A stretch of DNA of 64,000 nucleotides from Desulfovibrio subterraneus (lineage in GTDB: Bacteria; Desulfobacterota; Desulfovibrionia; Desulfovibrionales; Desulfovibrionaceae), in NCBI RefSeq assembly GCF_013340285.1, contig NZ_BLVO01000013.1, positions 107,574 through 171,573 on the forward strand, written 5' to 3'. The translations under genes and the position numbers were made by a program. Of this stretch, positions 24,897 to 33,177 are shown piece after piece. The notes under the pieces were generated by a model. The model did not search any database. It had not been told where the DNA came from and was given only the letters and a program-made list of their open reading frames with translations. How positions within the stretch are numbered: position 1 is the first letter of the stretch; the number at the start of each line of letters is the position of its first letter.

Positions 24897-24918
24897 AACT
24901 GTACAGCAGAACTGTACA
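24897..24918. promoter_or_regulatory. direct repeat AACTGTACA upstream of hisC
   Basis: AACTGTACA at 24897-24905 and again at 24910-24918, a 13-bp period; each contains the palindrome TGTACA. It lies about 107 bp upstream of hisC, suitable for an operator. Regulator unknown. Confidence 0.35.
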
Positions 24919-25056
24919 TGGGAGCTGGCCGTGAATCGTCCGGTGTTTGATCTGAATGTTTTCAGACCATGCCCACACCTTATCCGGATTGTGTCCGGAC
25001 CATGATCAGAAAACGGTCTTGCTCCGGAATCCGCATGCTCTCTGTATCGCCCCGGC

Positions 25057-25503
25057 TTACAGTGCCGGAGGACGAACGGTCAGTACGGGGATATTCGCAC
25101 CCTTGACCACCTTTTCGGCAACAGAACCGAAGAGGATGCGGTCAATGCCCTTGCGTCCGTGGGTACCCATGACGATCATGTCGGCATTTTCCTGCTCGGC
25201 AGTGGCCAGAATTTCTTCTGCCGCGTAGCCGGTGACAACCTTGCCGGTTGTCTGCAGGCCGCTGAAGTTCTCGGCAAGGTAGGTATCCATAGACTTTTCG
25301 GCTCCGGATACGATCTCACCCACAAAGCTTTCGATGGAGTTCGGAGGAACGTGGAATCCAACATACTGGCTCAGGGAAGGCGCTGCGTACACAACAACCA
25401 GCGCGGCGTCCAGCTTGGTGGCAAGAAGCTTCGCGTAGTCGGCGATGTACTTGCTGTGATCCGAGAAGTCTACGGCGACGAGAATCTTGTTTATGGCAGT
25501 CAT
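25057..25503 (-). CDS. universal stress protein (UspA family)
   Basis: A 148-residue single-domain Usp. The ATP-binding GTHGRKGIDRILFGSVAEKV motif of the nucleotide-binding subtype is present, as is the N-terminal ILVAVDFS. It likely binds ATP and acts in stress adaptation in the cytoplasm. CAGGAGG precedes the ATG at 25503. A pair of inverted repeats (TCCGGA-TTGTG-TCCGGA within a larger imperfect stem) sits downstream at about 24959-25011. Confidence 0.9.
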   Translation of the reverse strand: MTAINKILVAVDFSDHSKYIADYAKLLATKLDAALVVVYAAPSLSQYVGFHVPPNSIESFVGEIVSGAEKSMDTYLAENFSGLQTTGKVVTGYAAEEILATAEQENADMIVMGTHGRKGIDRILFGSVAEKVVKGANIPVLTVRPPAL

Positions 25504-25723
25504 ATTGGCCTCCTGTGGCTATATTGCATGCACAGTCCGCGTTGTGCGGAATGAATCCTAATGTCATTTAATGTATACACATTTTGTCACACATAGACAA
25601 GGAAAAGGTTGTGCATTAGTCTCTGGTGGAAGACGGGCAGCTTTTTCCCGATGCGGCAGAAAATGCCTTGTTGATTTTTGTTAATTATGATTGTTATCAA
25701 TATGTTGCATGTTTTATATAGGG

Positions 25724-25740
25724 TTGGCAGGCTTCTTGCT
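25724..25740 (+). promoter_or_regulatory. sigma-54 promoter
   Basis: TTGGCAGGCTTCTTGCT matches the sigma-54 consensus TTGGCACG-N4-TTGCW, with GG and GC exactly 10 nt apart. It lies 36 nt upstream of the ATG at 25776. An upstream activator site could not be identified in 25504-25723. Confidence 0.8.
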
Positions 25741-25775
25741 CAATCCGGTCAAAACCCTAAAGAAGGGGTGCGCCG

Positions 25776-26273
25776 ATGAAGATTCGTTCAGAACAGGTTG
25801 ATGCTCTGCAACAGCAGGAAGAAGTCCGCAAGCGGTCCAAAACGGGCGGCGAGGGCTTCGGAGATCTGTTTGCACAGGAGCTGGGGCGTCAGGATGAGGC
25901 CTCGAAAACACAGGCAACCGTGCCTCCTGTGGGAGCACGGGCCATGGTTCTGGATCCGTTGCTGATGGCGAACCCGGTGGAAGAGGCCGGAGCGGTTGAA
26001 GGTACGGGAACGGAGGCTGCCGGACTTGTCGGGCAGCTCGATGGCATGCTGGACAAGTGGGAATTGTATTCCCGCCAGATAGGTGCCGCCGAATCTCCTG
26101 ACCTGAAGGGCGCGTATGGAACGCTGGAGAGTATTTCCGGTGATCTTTCGCAGCTCAAGGAGCAGAACCCGGAACTTTCCGCACGCTATCCCGATCTGGG
26201 ATCCGTGGTTAATGAACTTGAGGTGATGTCGTTCACCGAACGGTTCAAGATCAACAGGGGCGACTACGTGTAG
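25776..26273 (+). CDS. orphan cytoplasmic protein with sigma-54 promoter
   Basis: A 165-residue hydrophilic protein without signal peptide or membrane segment. The N-terminal 40 residues are charged and helical (EQVDALQQQEEVRKRSK), the middle is Ala/Gly/Val/Glu-rich and probably flexible, and the C-terminal 70 residues look like a helical bundle (LEKNPELSARYPDLG region, then VMSFTERFKINRGDYV). No family recognised. The tail resembles those of small Desulfovibrio proteins linked with flagella, but this is not shown. The ATG at 25776 follows GGGGTGCGCCG. A strong terminator follows. Confidence 0.65.
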   Translation: MKIRSEQVDALQQQEEVRKRSKTGGEGFGDLFAQELGRQDEASKTQATVPPVGARAMVLDPLLMANPVEEAGAVEGTGTEAAGLVGQLDGMLDKWELYSRQIGAAESPDLKGAYGTLESISGDLSQLKEQNPELSARYPDLGSVVNELEVMSFTERFKINRGDYV

Positions 26274-26310
26274 CTGCCCTGCTGTCGGCAGGCTTGTCCT
26301 GTCCGGAATG

Positions 26311-26346
26311 AAAAGGGACGGAAGCAATTCCGTCCCTTTTTTATTT
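26311..26346 (+). terminator. intrinsic terminator after the sigma-54 gene
   Basis: A perfect 13-bp stem AAAAGGGACGGAA/TTCCGTCCCTTTT with a GCAA tetraloop, then T-rich. Confidence 0.95.
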
Positions 26347-26420
26347 GGCTAATTCCCGAACCCGGTTCACAAACGTGATAGCCTGGCCATATTGCCCAAT
26401 CATATTGTCCAATCATACTG

Positions 26421-26498
26421 CCAGACCAGATGGCCAGACCAGATGGCCAGACCAGATGGCCAGACCAGATGGCCAGATCAGATAGCCAGACCAGATAG
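26421..26498 (+). repeat. 13-bp tandem repeat, six units
   Basis: Six 13-bp units of CCAGACCAGATGG, the first four identical, the last two with changes (CCAGATCAGATAG, CCAGACCAGATAG). Degenerate relatives (GGCCATATTGCCCAAT, CATACTG) lie upstream at 26384-26420. It sits between the sigma-54 gene and the convergent pncC; nothing else is seen in 26347-26592. Confidence 0.9.
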
Positions 26499-26592
26499 CC
26501 AGGTTGATTCATCGGGCCCAATTATAGGGCTGGCGGATGAGGCCGGCGGATGGGGCAATGTGCGGGATCGGTTTATCAGGGCGCATTGCAGA

Positions 26593-27078
26593 TCAGGCTT
26601 CAAGCAGGGCTGTAAGCTCCTGAATGGCGGCCTGAACCGTCTGCAGGCGCACGGCCTCGCGGCTGCCCGTAAAGTGGAAACACCGGACTGAAAGAGCCTC
26701 GCCCACGCAGGCGGCAAGCCACACGGTGCCGACAGGCTTTTCCTGCGAGCCGCCCGTGGGGCCCGCAATGCCGGAAACAGCCACGGCGCAGTGTACACCG
26801 AGCACGCGGGCGGCACCGCGCACCATTGCCTCAACGGTTTCGCCGCTTACGGCACCGTGGGCCACAAGCGTTTCATGCGGAACGCCGAGCACCTGTTCCT
26901 TGATCTCGTTGGCATAGGCCACCACACCGCCGGAGAACCAGGCCGAAGAGCCGGAAACATCGGTGCAGGCGGCGGCAATGAGTCCGCCGGTGCAGGATTC
27001 TGCCGTGCCGAGCTGCATGCCCTTGTCCGTGAGCAGGGCTCCCAGCCGGAGGATGGAAGGGTGTAAATCTGCAAACAT
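26593..27078 (-). CDS. pncC: nicotinamide-nucleotide amidase (CinA C-terminal type)
   Basis: A 161-residue stand-alone CinA C-terminal domain, the NMN deamidase PncC, which recycles nicotinamide mononucleotide to nicotinate mononucleotide. The catalytic TAESCTGG is near residue 25; [11 protein letters not shown] and KPVGTVW are the other blocks. The N-terminal molybdopterin-like domain of full CinA is absent, as is usual for PncC. AAGGAG is 7 nt upstream of the ATG at 27078. Confidence 0.9.
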   Translation of the reverse strand: MFADLHPSILRLGALLTDKGMQLGTAESCTGGLIAAACTDVSGSSAWFSGGVVAYANEIKEQVLGVPHETLVAHGAVSGETVEAMVRGAARVLGVHCAVAVSGIAGPTGGSQEKPVGTVWLAACVGEALSVRCFHFTGSREAVRLQTVQAAIQELTALLEA

Positions 27079-27264
27079 GCGTATTCTCCTTTCGTGGGGC
27101 TACCATCCTTTGTTGAGTCCCGCAAGGCGGTCACGCTGCATGGCCTGTCGCTCCCGCATTCCTGCCTCCTTCTTGCCATGGCCACGGGGGACGTATACTC
27201 TCTCTGAATGATGAAACAGTGCAAACAGAACTGCCCCTCAAAGGGGCTTGCGGTGCGATGAGGC

Positions 27265-28164
27265 ATGACGAAACAGACGAATCTTACTTCCCTGCTGCAG
27301 GATGAGGTTATGTCGGAAATGGCGGACAGCTTTTTCGGCGCCCGCAGAGCCATTGACGACGAAATAGACCTCTTCGAAGCGAAGGAAGCTGATGTAGCTT
27401 TGGCCGGGCAGCGGGCCCTGTGTTGTTGCGCGCTGTTGTATACCCTGTTGCAGGGAGAGAAGGGGGCGCAGGCGTTTTTTGATATGCTGCCGGTTGGTGT
27501 TGCTCCGTCCGGTCTGCACGATAAGGTACGCGGAGTGCGCCCCTGCCTGTTTGTGCGCCTGCCCTGGGGACTTACGCGCAAGAGGCGGTTTGCGGGGCTG
27601 CTTTGTCAGGTGTACGGACATGTTCAGGATGCTTTTGACAGGTATCTGAACGGAAGTGGCTATACCCGCCGCTACCCCGTGCAGGCGTATGCACCTTCTT
27701 CTGAAAACAAGGGAAAGGAGCCCGAGGGGGCATCCTCGTCCAACGCCATGATCGGCACCATGGGGACGATTCAGAGCAGAACCGTGGGCTGGAAACGCTA
27801 TACCGCGTGGTGCGACGAGATCAACGCGCGCATAGAAGAGGTAAACCGCAACCAGTCTCCTTCACAGGTGCTGGGTATGGCGCGGTCCATGGATGTTGCG
27901 ATGCTGTCGCAGGAACGGGTTTCCGGCACGGGGGTGGACGGTCTTGTCCCGTCCATGGACAGAAGCCTGTGCCTTAAGCCCGTTGCCTGTCATCTTGCAG
28001 GAGTGGGACCCTTGCCCGCGCTGCCTCCCCTTGGCGAAGTGGAGCCAGCTATAAGGGAGTTTGCCAAGCGTTTTTACGAGCGGGAAAAAGACGCCGTGGA
28101 CAAGACCATTGTCCGGCTTGAGCAGCGGCTGGATTGCACCCTGAATGAACAGACCTGCGCATAA
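27265..28164 (+). CDS. unknown protein of 299 residues
   Basis: No family recognised. The protein has no signal peptide. The N-terminus is acidic and helical; CCCALLYTLL near residue 53 is a cysteine cluster; the middle has a Ser/Glu-rich linker (SSENKGKEPEGASSSN); the C-terminus is helical with charged residues (FYEREKDAVDKTIVRLEQRL). Start codon uncertain: the ATG at 27265 has only GATGAGG directly upstream, and the next at about 27310 (MSEMADSFF) also lacks a good site. Composition is like its neighbours, so it is taken as a real gene. Confidence 0.55.
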   Translation: MTKQTNLTSLLQDEVMSEMADSFFGARRAIDDEIDLFEAKEADVALAGQRALCCCALLYTLLQGEKGAQAFFDMLPVGVAPSGLHDKVRGVRPCLFVRLPWGLTRKRRFAGLLCQVYGHVQDAFDRYLNGSGYTRRYPVQAYAPSSENKGKEPEGASSSNAMIGTMGTIQSRTVGWKRYTAWCDEINARIEEVNRNQSPSQVLGMARSMDVAMLSQERVSGTGVDGLVPSMDRSLCLKPVACHLAGVGPLPALPPLGEVEPAIREFAKRFYEREKDAVDKTIVRLEQRLDCTLNEQTCA

Positions 28165-28291
28165 CTTGATTATGCCGAGCACGTTTGCTCATAATCCTGT
28201 TGTGATGTGCAACCCCGCCCATAACCCTACAGTTATTTGCTTCGCTGCCGATATGTTACGGCAGAACGCCTAATAATTCAGGAGACGGTAC

Positions 28292-29470
28292 ATGCATTTT
28301 CGCAACGCTCTGCGCAATCCACTCACAGCCGTGTTGCTGTTTTCCGCCGTGCTGGTGCTCTGTGCGGCTGTCCGGCCCGCAGTGGCCGAACCGCCCATGA
28401 AGGTTATTTACGGGTTTGACCGTGAATACCCTCCCTACAGCTTTGAAGAGGCGGCGGGAAAGCCTGCCGGGTTTGACGTGGACCTCATTCAGGCCATTCT
28501 GCAGGAAGACAACGTGCGGCTCATCATGCGCCCGCTGACGTGGGATCAGGTGCAGGTTGAACTTTCTGCAGGCAATATTCAGGTTTCCTCAGGCCTGGCC
28601 GTAACCAAGCAGCGCCAGTTGCTCTACAAATTTGCCGACAAGCCTACCATGCCCATGCAGATAAAACTGTTCACCAAACCTGCCGCGCGGGTGGGTAACG
28701 TGACGCTTCTGCGCGGGCAGACCGTTGCGGTTGAAAAGGGTTCGTATCAGCAACGGGTGCTGGAAGAGTTCGGCGGGCTGAACATCAAGCTCTACAGAAG
28801 CAAGACAGAGGCGCTCAAGGCGCTGTATAATGACGAAGTGGTTGCCTACGGTGGCCCGACCCAGACCGCATACTACCTGATTGATAAACTGAAGCTGGGT
28901 ACCATAACGGCAGTGGGGACCCCGCTGGTTGTATCGGATACCTATTTTGCCGTGAACCGTGATCAGGACAAGTTGCTGGCCATGATCAACAGGGGCATGC
29001 TGCGTATTATCCAGAACGGTGAGTATGACCGCATCTATCGCAAATGGTTCGTGCCGGACCTGCATCCGGAAGAATACACCGCCCTGTATACCGCGGCGCG
29101 CAATGCGGCCATCAATGCCTACGCGCCGTATTCCCGCGTGCCCGTGGGGGCTGCCGTGCTGACTCGTTCGGGCAGGATAGTGACAGGCTGCAATGTCGAG
29201 AATTCGCTCATCAGCGAATCACAGACCGCCCTGCGCACTGCCGTGCTGAAGGCAGTGTCGGAAGGGGAATATGAATTCCGCGCCGTGGTATCCGTTGCTC
29301 CCGACGGCAGCGTAATGGCTCCCTCTGCCGGAGACAGGCAGTTCCTGTACGAGTTCGGGCGGGGTATTCTGTGCGTTGTACAACCGCAGGCGGGCAAGGT
29401 TGAACTGAAGATGGTATCGGAGCTGTTGCCGTATCCCCACGACAGCCGTCCGCAGTCCTACCAGTATTGA
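28292..29470 (+). CDS. periplasmic solute-binding domain fused to a zinc-less cytidine deaminase-like domain
   Basis: A 392-residue exported protein. A signal peptide (residues ~1-32) precedes a family 3 solute-binding domain (YPPYSFEEAAGKPAGFDVDL, DTYFAVNRDQDKLLAMINR, to ~254). Residues ~258-380 align with cytidine deaminase: YAPYSRVPVGAAVLTRSG, TGCNVENS, RTAVLKAVSEGE. The zinc cysteine and catalytic glutamate of CAERTA are replaced (TALRTA), and PCGxCRQ reads PSAGDRQ, so all zinc ligands and the base are lost. The ribose-binding NVEN is kept. It likely binds, not deaminates, a nucleoside-like ligand. AGGAG precedes ATG 28292. No permease adjoins it. Confidence 0.85.
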   Translation: MHFRNALRNPLTAVLLFSAVLVLCAAVRPAVAEPPMKVIYGFDREYPPYSFEEAAGKPAGFDVDLIQAILQEDNVRLIMRPLTWDQVQVELSAGNIQVSSGLAVTKQRQLLYKFADKPTMPMQIKLFTKPAARVGNVTLLRGQTVAVEKGSYQQRVLEEFGGLNIKLYRSKTEALKALYNDEVVAYGGPTQTAYYLIDKLKLGTITAVGTPLVVSDTYFAVNRDQDKLLAMINRGMLRIIQNGEYDRIYRKWFVPDLHPEEYTALYTAARNAAINAYAPYSRVPVGAAVLTRSGRIVTGCNVENSLISESQTALRTAVLKAVSEGEYEFRAVVSVAPDGSVMAPSAGDRQFLYEFGRGILCVVQPQAGKVELKMVSELLPYPHDSRPQSYQY

Positions 29471-29599
29471 TTTTTGATTTTACGGTAAGGAAGGGAAACC
29501 ACCGGTTGCACGCCGGTGGTTTTCTGCGTTATAATTCCCGTGTGGGAAGTCTCGGGCTGTCGGCATTGTCTCCGGCGGACCAGTAGTAAAGGAGTTTTC

Positions 29600-29950
29600 A
29601 TGCCGAACAGACGCAAGCGCAGCAGGGTGCGCGGCAGTTATGAAGGTATTCTTGTGCTCCGGGGCAAGGAGTGGCCTGTGCAGACGCGGGACATTTCTCT
29701 CAAGGGAGCGCTGATATCCGCTGCCGTGCTGCCGCCGCTCAGAGAGGAGTGCATGCTGCGGATTCCGCTATCCGAAGATATTGAGCTGGAAATGGAAGGG
29801 CTCATTGTACGGGTTGGTTCAGACGATGCCGCCATGGATTTTACCGGCATGGACGAAGAAACCTATGCACATCTCTCCACAATGGTGCGCCTGCGCATGG
29901 CAAATGCCGATCTTGTGGACCGCGAGGAGCTTGAAGAACCGTTTGACTAG
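29600..29950 (+). CDS. PilZ domain protein
   Basis: A 116-residue single-domain PilZ protein, a cyclic-di-GMP receptor. The RxxxR motif lies in the N-terminal RRKRSRVRGSYEG and the (D/N)xSxxG motif is DISLKG. It probably conveys c-di-GMP signals to motility or surface traits; the partner is not visible. The ATG at 29600 has AAGGAG 5 nt upstream; the ORF reads upstream to 29516 but that part is noncoding. A perfect terminator follows at 30026. Confidence 0.85.
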   Translation: MPNRRKRSRVRGSYEGILVLRGKEWPVQTRDISLKGALISAAVLPPLREECMLRIPLSEDIELEMEGLIVRVGSDDAAMDFTGMDEETYAHLSTMVRLRMANADLVDREELEEPFD

Positions 29951-30025
29951 CCGGCTGGTGTGCGGCGGGCTGATCGTCAAAGCTCTCTGCGCCACCTGCC
30001 CCCCATGCTCTGAATGAAATACATT

Positions 30026-30059
30026 AAGCCGCCGGATACGCGTATCCGGCGGCTTTTTT
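30026..30059. terminator. bidirectional intrinsic terminator
   Basis: AAGCCGCCGGATACG pairs with CGTATCCGGCGGCTT and is followed by T run. It serves the PilZ gene and, on the other strand, the RND pump. Confidence 0.95.
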
Positions 30060-30081
30060 GTGATTCTGGTAGCGTGCCAGC

Positions 30082-33000
30082 TTAGGCCGATTGCTCGGTC
30101 TTGCCGAACAAGGCGCGCAGTTTGCGCTGCGCCGCGTCAAGATACATGTAGTAGACGGGCGTGAAGTACAGGGTGAGCAGCTGGGAAAGCATGAGGCCGC
30201 CCACAACGGCAAGGCCGAGCGGTCTGCGGGCCTCTGCACCGGCACCGAAGCCGAGGGCGATGGGCAGCGTACCCATGAGCGCGGCCAGCGTGGTCATCAT
30301 GATGGGGCGGAAGCGGACAAGCGCGCCTTCGCATATGGCGGTGCGGGCGTCCAGTCCCTGCTTGCGCTGCGCCTCAAGCGCGAAGTCGATCATCATGATG
30401 GCGTTTTTCTTCACGATGCCGATGAGCATGATAATACCCACGAACCCGTACAGGTTCAGGTCCGCCTTGAAGATCATGAGGGTGAGCAGGGCGCCCACAC
30501 CGGCAGAGGGCAGGCCGGAGAGAATGGTCAGCGGGTGGATGAAGCTCTCATACAGAATGCCCAGCACGATGTAGATGACCAGCACCGAGAGAACAAGCAG
30601 CACGGCAAGGCCCTTCATGGAATCCTGAAACGCCTGTGCCTCGCCCTGGAAACTGGTGGAAACGCTGGAAGGTACCACCTCCATCGCCGCGCTCTGCACC
30701 TTGGCCATGGCGGTTCCCAGCGAAACACCGGGCCGCAGGTTGAAGGATACGGTGGCAGAGGGCAACTGGCCGGAATGGTTGATATACAGCGGGCCGACGC
30801 CCATCTTGCGCTCTATGAGGGTGTCTATGGGAACGAGCTTGCCGTCCTTGGAGCGCACATGCAGGAACGAGAGCGAATCAGGATTGGCCTGATACTCCGG
30901 CGCAAGTTCCATCAGCACCTTGTAGGTGTCGTTTGCGGCATAAATGCTGGAAACACGGCGCTCGCTGAACGATGCCGCCAGTGCGTCCTCGATCTGGTAG
31001 GCGCTTATGCCGAGAGCTGAAGACTTGTCGCGGTTGATGGCAATCTGCAGTTCTGGGCTTTTCAGTTCCATGTCCGAGCTCACGTCCTGCAGGTCGGTGA
31101 TAGTGGAAAGCCGCTCTTCCATCTCCGCTGCCACACGGTAGAGTTCATCTGTGTTGGGGCTTTGCAGGGTGTACTGATACTGCCCCTTGGAGGAACGCGC
31201 ACCAATGCGTATGGCGGGCGGGTTCTGCAGGAATATCTTTACGCCCGGAACCTGCGAGAGTTTGCCACGCAGTCTCTGGAGTACTTCGTCGGCCGTTTCC
31301 GTACGCTCCGCGTGCGCCTTGAGAGTAATCATCAGGCGACCGGCGTTGTTGGCCGAGTTGGGACCGCCGGAACCGGCAACGGACATGTAGCCTTCCACAG
31401 CCTTGTCCTTGCCCAGAATGTCCATCACAGCCTTCTGGCGGCGCACAAGGGTGTCAAAGCTGATGCCTTCTTCATACACAAGCGAGGCCTGCAGGCGGCC
31501 CGTGTCTTCCTTGGGCAGAAAGCCCTTGGGAATAATGGTGAACATCCATGCGGTGAGCCCGAGCAGCAGGATGGAAACGCCCATGGTCAGCGCATGGTGG
31601 CGTACGCACCAGTGCAGGGTTACGTCGTAGAGACGGTGCCACGCGTTGAACATGCGCTCCATCAGGTTGTAGAACCGTCCGTGGCGCTCGGTCGTATGGG
31701 GGCGCAGGATGAGGTTGCAGAGCATGGGCGTGAGCGTGAGCGATACCACGCCGGAAAGCAGAATGGCTGCTGAAATGGTGACGGCAAATTCGTGGAAAAG
31801 CCTGCCCACCACGCCGCCCATGAAGAGCACGGGAATGAACACGGCCGCAAGGGAGATGGTCATGGAAATGATGGTGAAGGCGATTTCTTTTGAACCGTCC
31901 ATAACCGCAGCGCGCACCGTCTTGCCCATTTCCTGATGCCGGACGATGTTTTCGAGCATGACGATGGCGTCGTCCACGACGAAGCCCACCGAAAGTGTGA
32001 GCGCCATGAGCGAGATGTTGTCGAGACTGAAGTCCATGAGGTGCATCACGGCAAAGGTGCCGACGATGGACATGGGCAGCGCAAGGCTGGGGATGAGCGT
32101 GGCCGAGAATTTGCGCAGGAACAGGAATATGACCATGATGACGAGGCAGATGGTCAGCACGAGGGTGAATTTGACGTCCTCTACTGAATCGCGGATGGAC
32201 TCTGACCTGTCGTACAGCACCTCAAGGTTGGCAGAGGCGGGCAGCATGGCGCGGAATTCCGGCAGCAGGGCGCGGATGGAGTCTGCCACGGCCACGGTGT
32301 TTGTTCCGGGCTGGCGCTGAATGGCCAGCACCATGCCGGGGGTGCCGCTGTACCAGTTGAGCCTGCGGGTGCGTTCCACGCTGTCGAGCACGGTGGCCAC
32401 TTCGCCAAGGCGAACAGGCGCGCCGTTGCGCCACGCGATGATGAGCGGGCGGTAGCTGGCGGCATCCATGAGCTGGCCGGAAGAGCGCACGGTGTATTCA
32501 CGGGCAGACCCGCTGATGGTGCCCACCGGCAGGTTCACGTTGCCGTTGCGGATGGCGTTTGCCACTTCGTCAACGCCTATTTCCTTGGCGGCCAGCGTTT
32601 CAGGGTCAAGTTGAATGCGCACCGCATATTTCTTGGAGCCGTATACCTGCACCTGCGCAACCCCGTTGATCATGGAGATGCGCTGCGCCATCATGCCTTC
32701 TGCGTATTCGTTTACGTCCGAAAGCCGCATGGTGGGGGATGATATGGCCAGATACAGGATGGGGAAGTCCGCAGGGTTCACCTTGCGGAAGGTGGGCGGG
32801 GAGTCCATGTCTTCCGGCAGGTTGCGCATGGCCGCTGTAATGGCGGACTGCACATCAAGTGCGGCTGCGTCGATATTCTTGTTCAGATTGAACTGCAGGG
32901 TCACACGCGAGGTGCCCATGCCGTTGACCGAGCTCATGGAGTCCAGACCGGCGATGGTGGAAAACTGCTTTTCCAGCGGAGTTGCCACCGAGGATGCCAT

Positions 33001-33174
33001 GGTCTCCGGGCTGGCACCGGAAAGGTTGGCCGTTACCTCAATGGTGGGAAAGTCCACGCTGGGCAGGTCGCTGACAGGCAGCCCCTTGTAGGCCATGATG
33101 CCGAAAATGAGCATGGCCAGCATGACCAGCGTGGTCATGACCGGGCGGTTGATGAACAGTGCTGACGGGTTCAT
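30082..33174 (-). CDS. RND efflux transporter, MdtB/MdtC-like
   Basis: A 1030-residue inner-membrane RND pump with 12 membrane segments and two large periplasmic loops. The proton-relay pair is in LSVGFVVDDAIVMLENIVRH and the multidrug-type permease blocks PKGFLPKEDTGRL and GILYESFIHPLTILSGLP are typical of AcrB/MdtBC (HAE-1) transporters. It exports drugs, bile salts or similar compounds in a tripartite system. It follows the adaptor gene by 3 nt. No outer-membrane channel gene is next to it. Confidence 0.93.
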   Translation of the reverse strand: MNPSALFINRPVMTTLVMLAMLIFGIMAYKGLPVSDLPSVDFPTIEVTANLSGASPETMASSVATPLEKQFSTIAGLDSMSSVNGMGTSRVTLQFNLNKNIDAAALDVQSAITAAMRNLPEDMDSPPTFRKVNPADFPILYLAISSPTMRLSDVNEYAEGMMAQRISMINGVAQVQVYGSKKYAVRIQLDPETLAAKEIGVDEVANAIRNGNVNLPVGTISGSAREYTVRSSGQLMDAASYRPLIIAWRNGAPVRLGEVATVLDSVERTRRLNWYSGTPGMVLAIQRQPGTNTVAVADSIRALLPEFRAMLPASANLEVLYDRSESIRDSVEDVKFTLVLTICLVIMVIFLFLRKFSATLIPSLALPMSIVGTFAVMHLMDFSLDNISLMALTLSVGFVVDDAIVMLENIVRHQEMGKTVRAAVMDGSKEIAFTIISMTISLAAVFIPVLFMGGVVGRLFHEFAVTISAAILLSGVVSLTLTPMLCNLILRPHTTERHGRFYNLMERMFNAWHRLYDVTLHWCVRHHALTMGVSILLLGLTAWMFTIIPKGFLPKEDTGRLQASLVYEEGISFDTLVRRQKAVMDILGKDKAVEGYMSVAGSGGPNSANNAGRLMITLKAHAERTETADEVLQRLRGKLSQVPGVKIFLQNPPAIRIGARSSKGQYQYTLQSPNTDELYRVAAEMEERLSTITDLQDVSSDMELKSPELQIAINRDKSSALGISAYQIEDALAASFSERRVSSIYAANDTYKVLMELAPEYQANPDSLSFLHVRSKDGKLVPIDTLIERKMGVGPLYINHSGQLPSATVSFNLRPGVSLGTAMAKVQSAAMEVVPSSVSTSFQGEAQAFQDSMKGLAVLLVLSVLVIYIVLGILYESFIHPLTILSGLPSAGVGALLTLMIFKADLNLYGFVGIIMLIGIVKKNAIMMIDFALEAQRKQGLDARTAICEGALVRFRPIMMTTLAALMGTLPIALGFGAGAEARRPLGLAVVGGLMLSQLLTLYFTPVYYMYLDAAQRKLRALFGKTEQSA

Positions 33175-33177
33175 GCG

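Noticed and set aside
26421-26498. CRISPR array
   Set aside because: Units are contiguous without spacers, and no cas genes are present. The same applies to 35301-35390.
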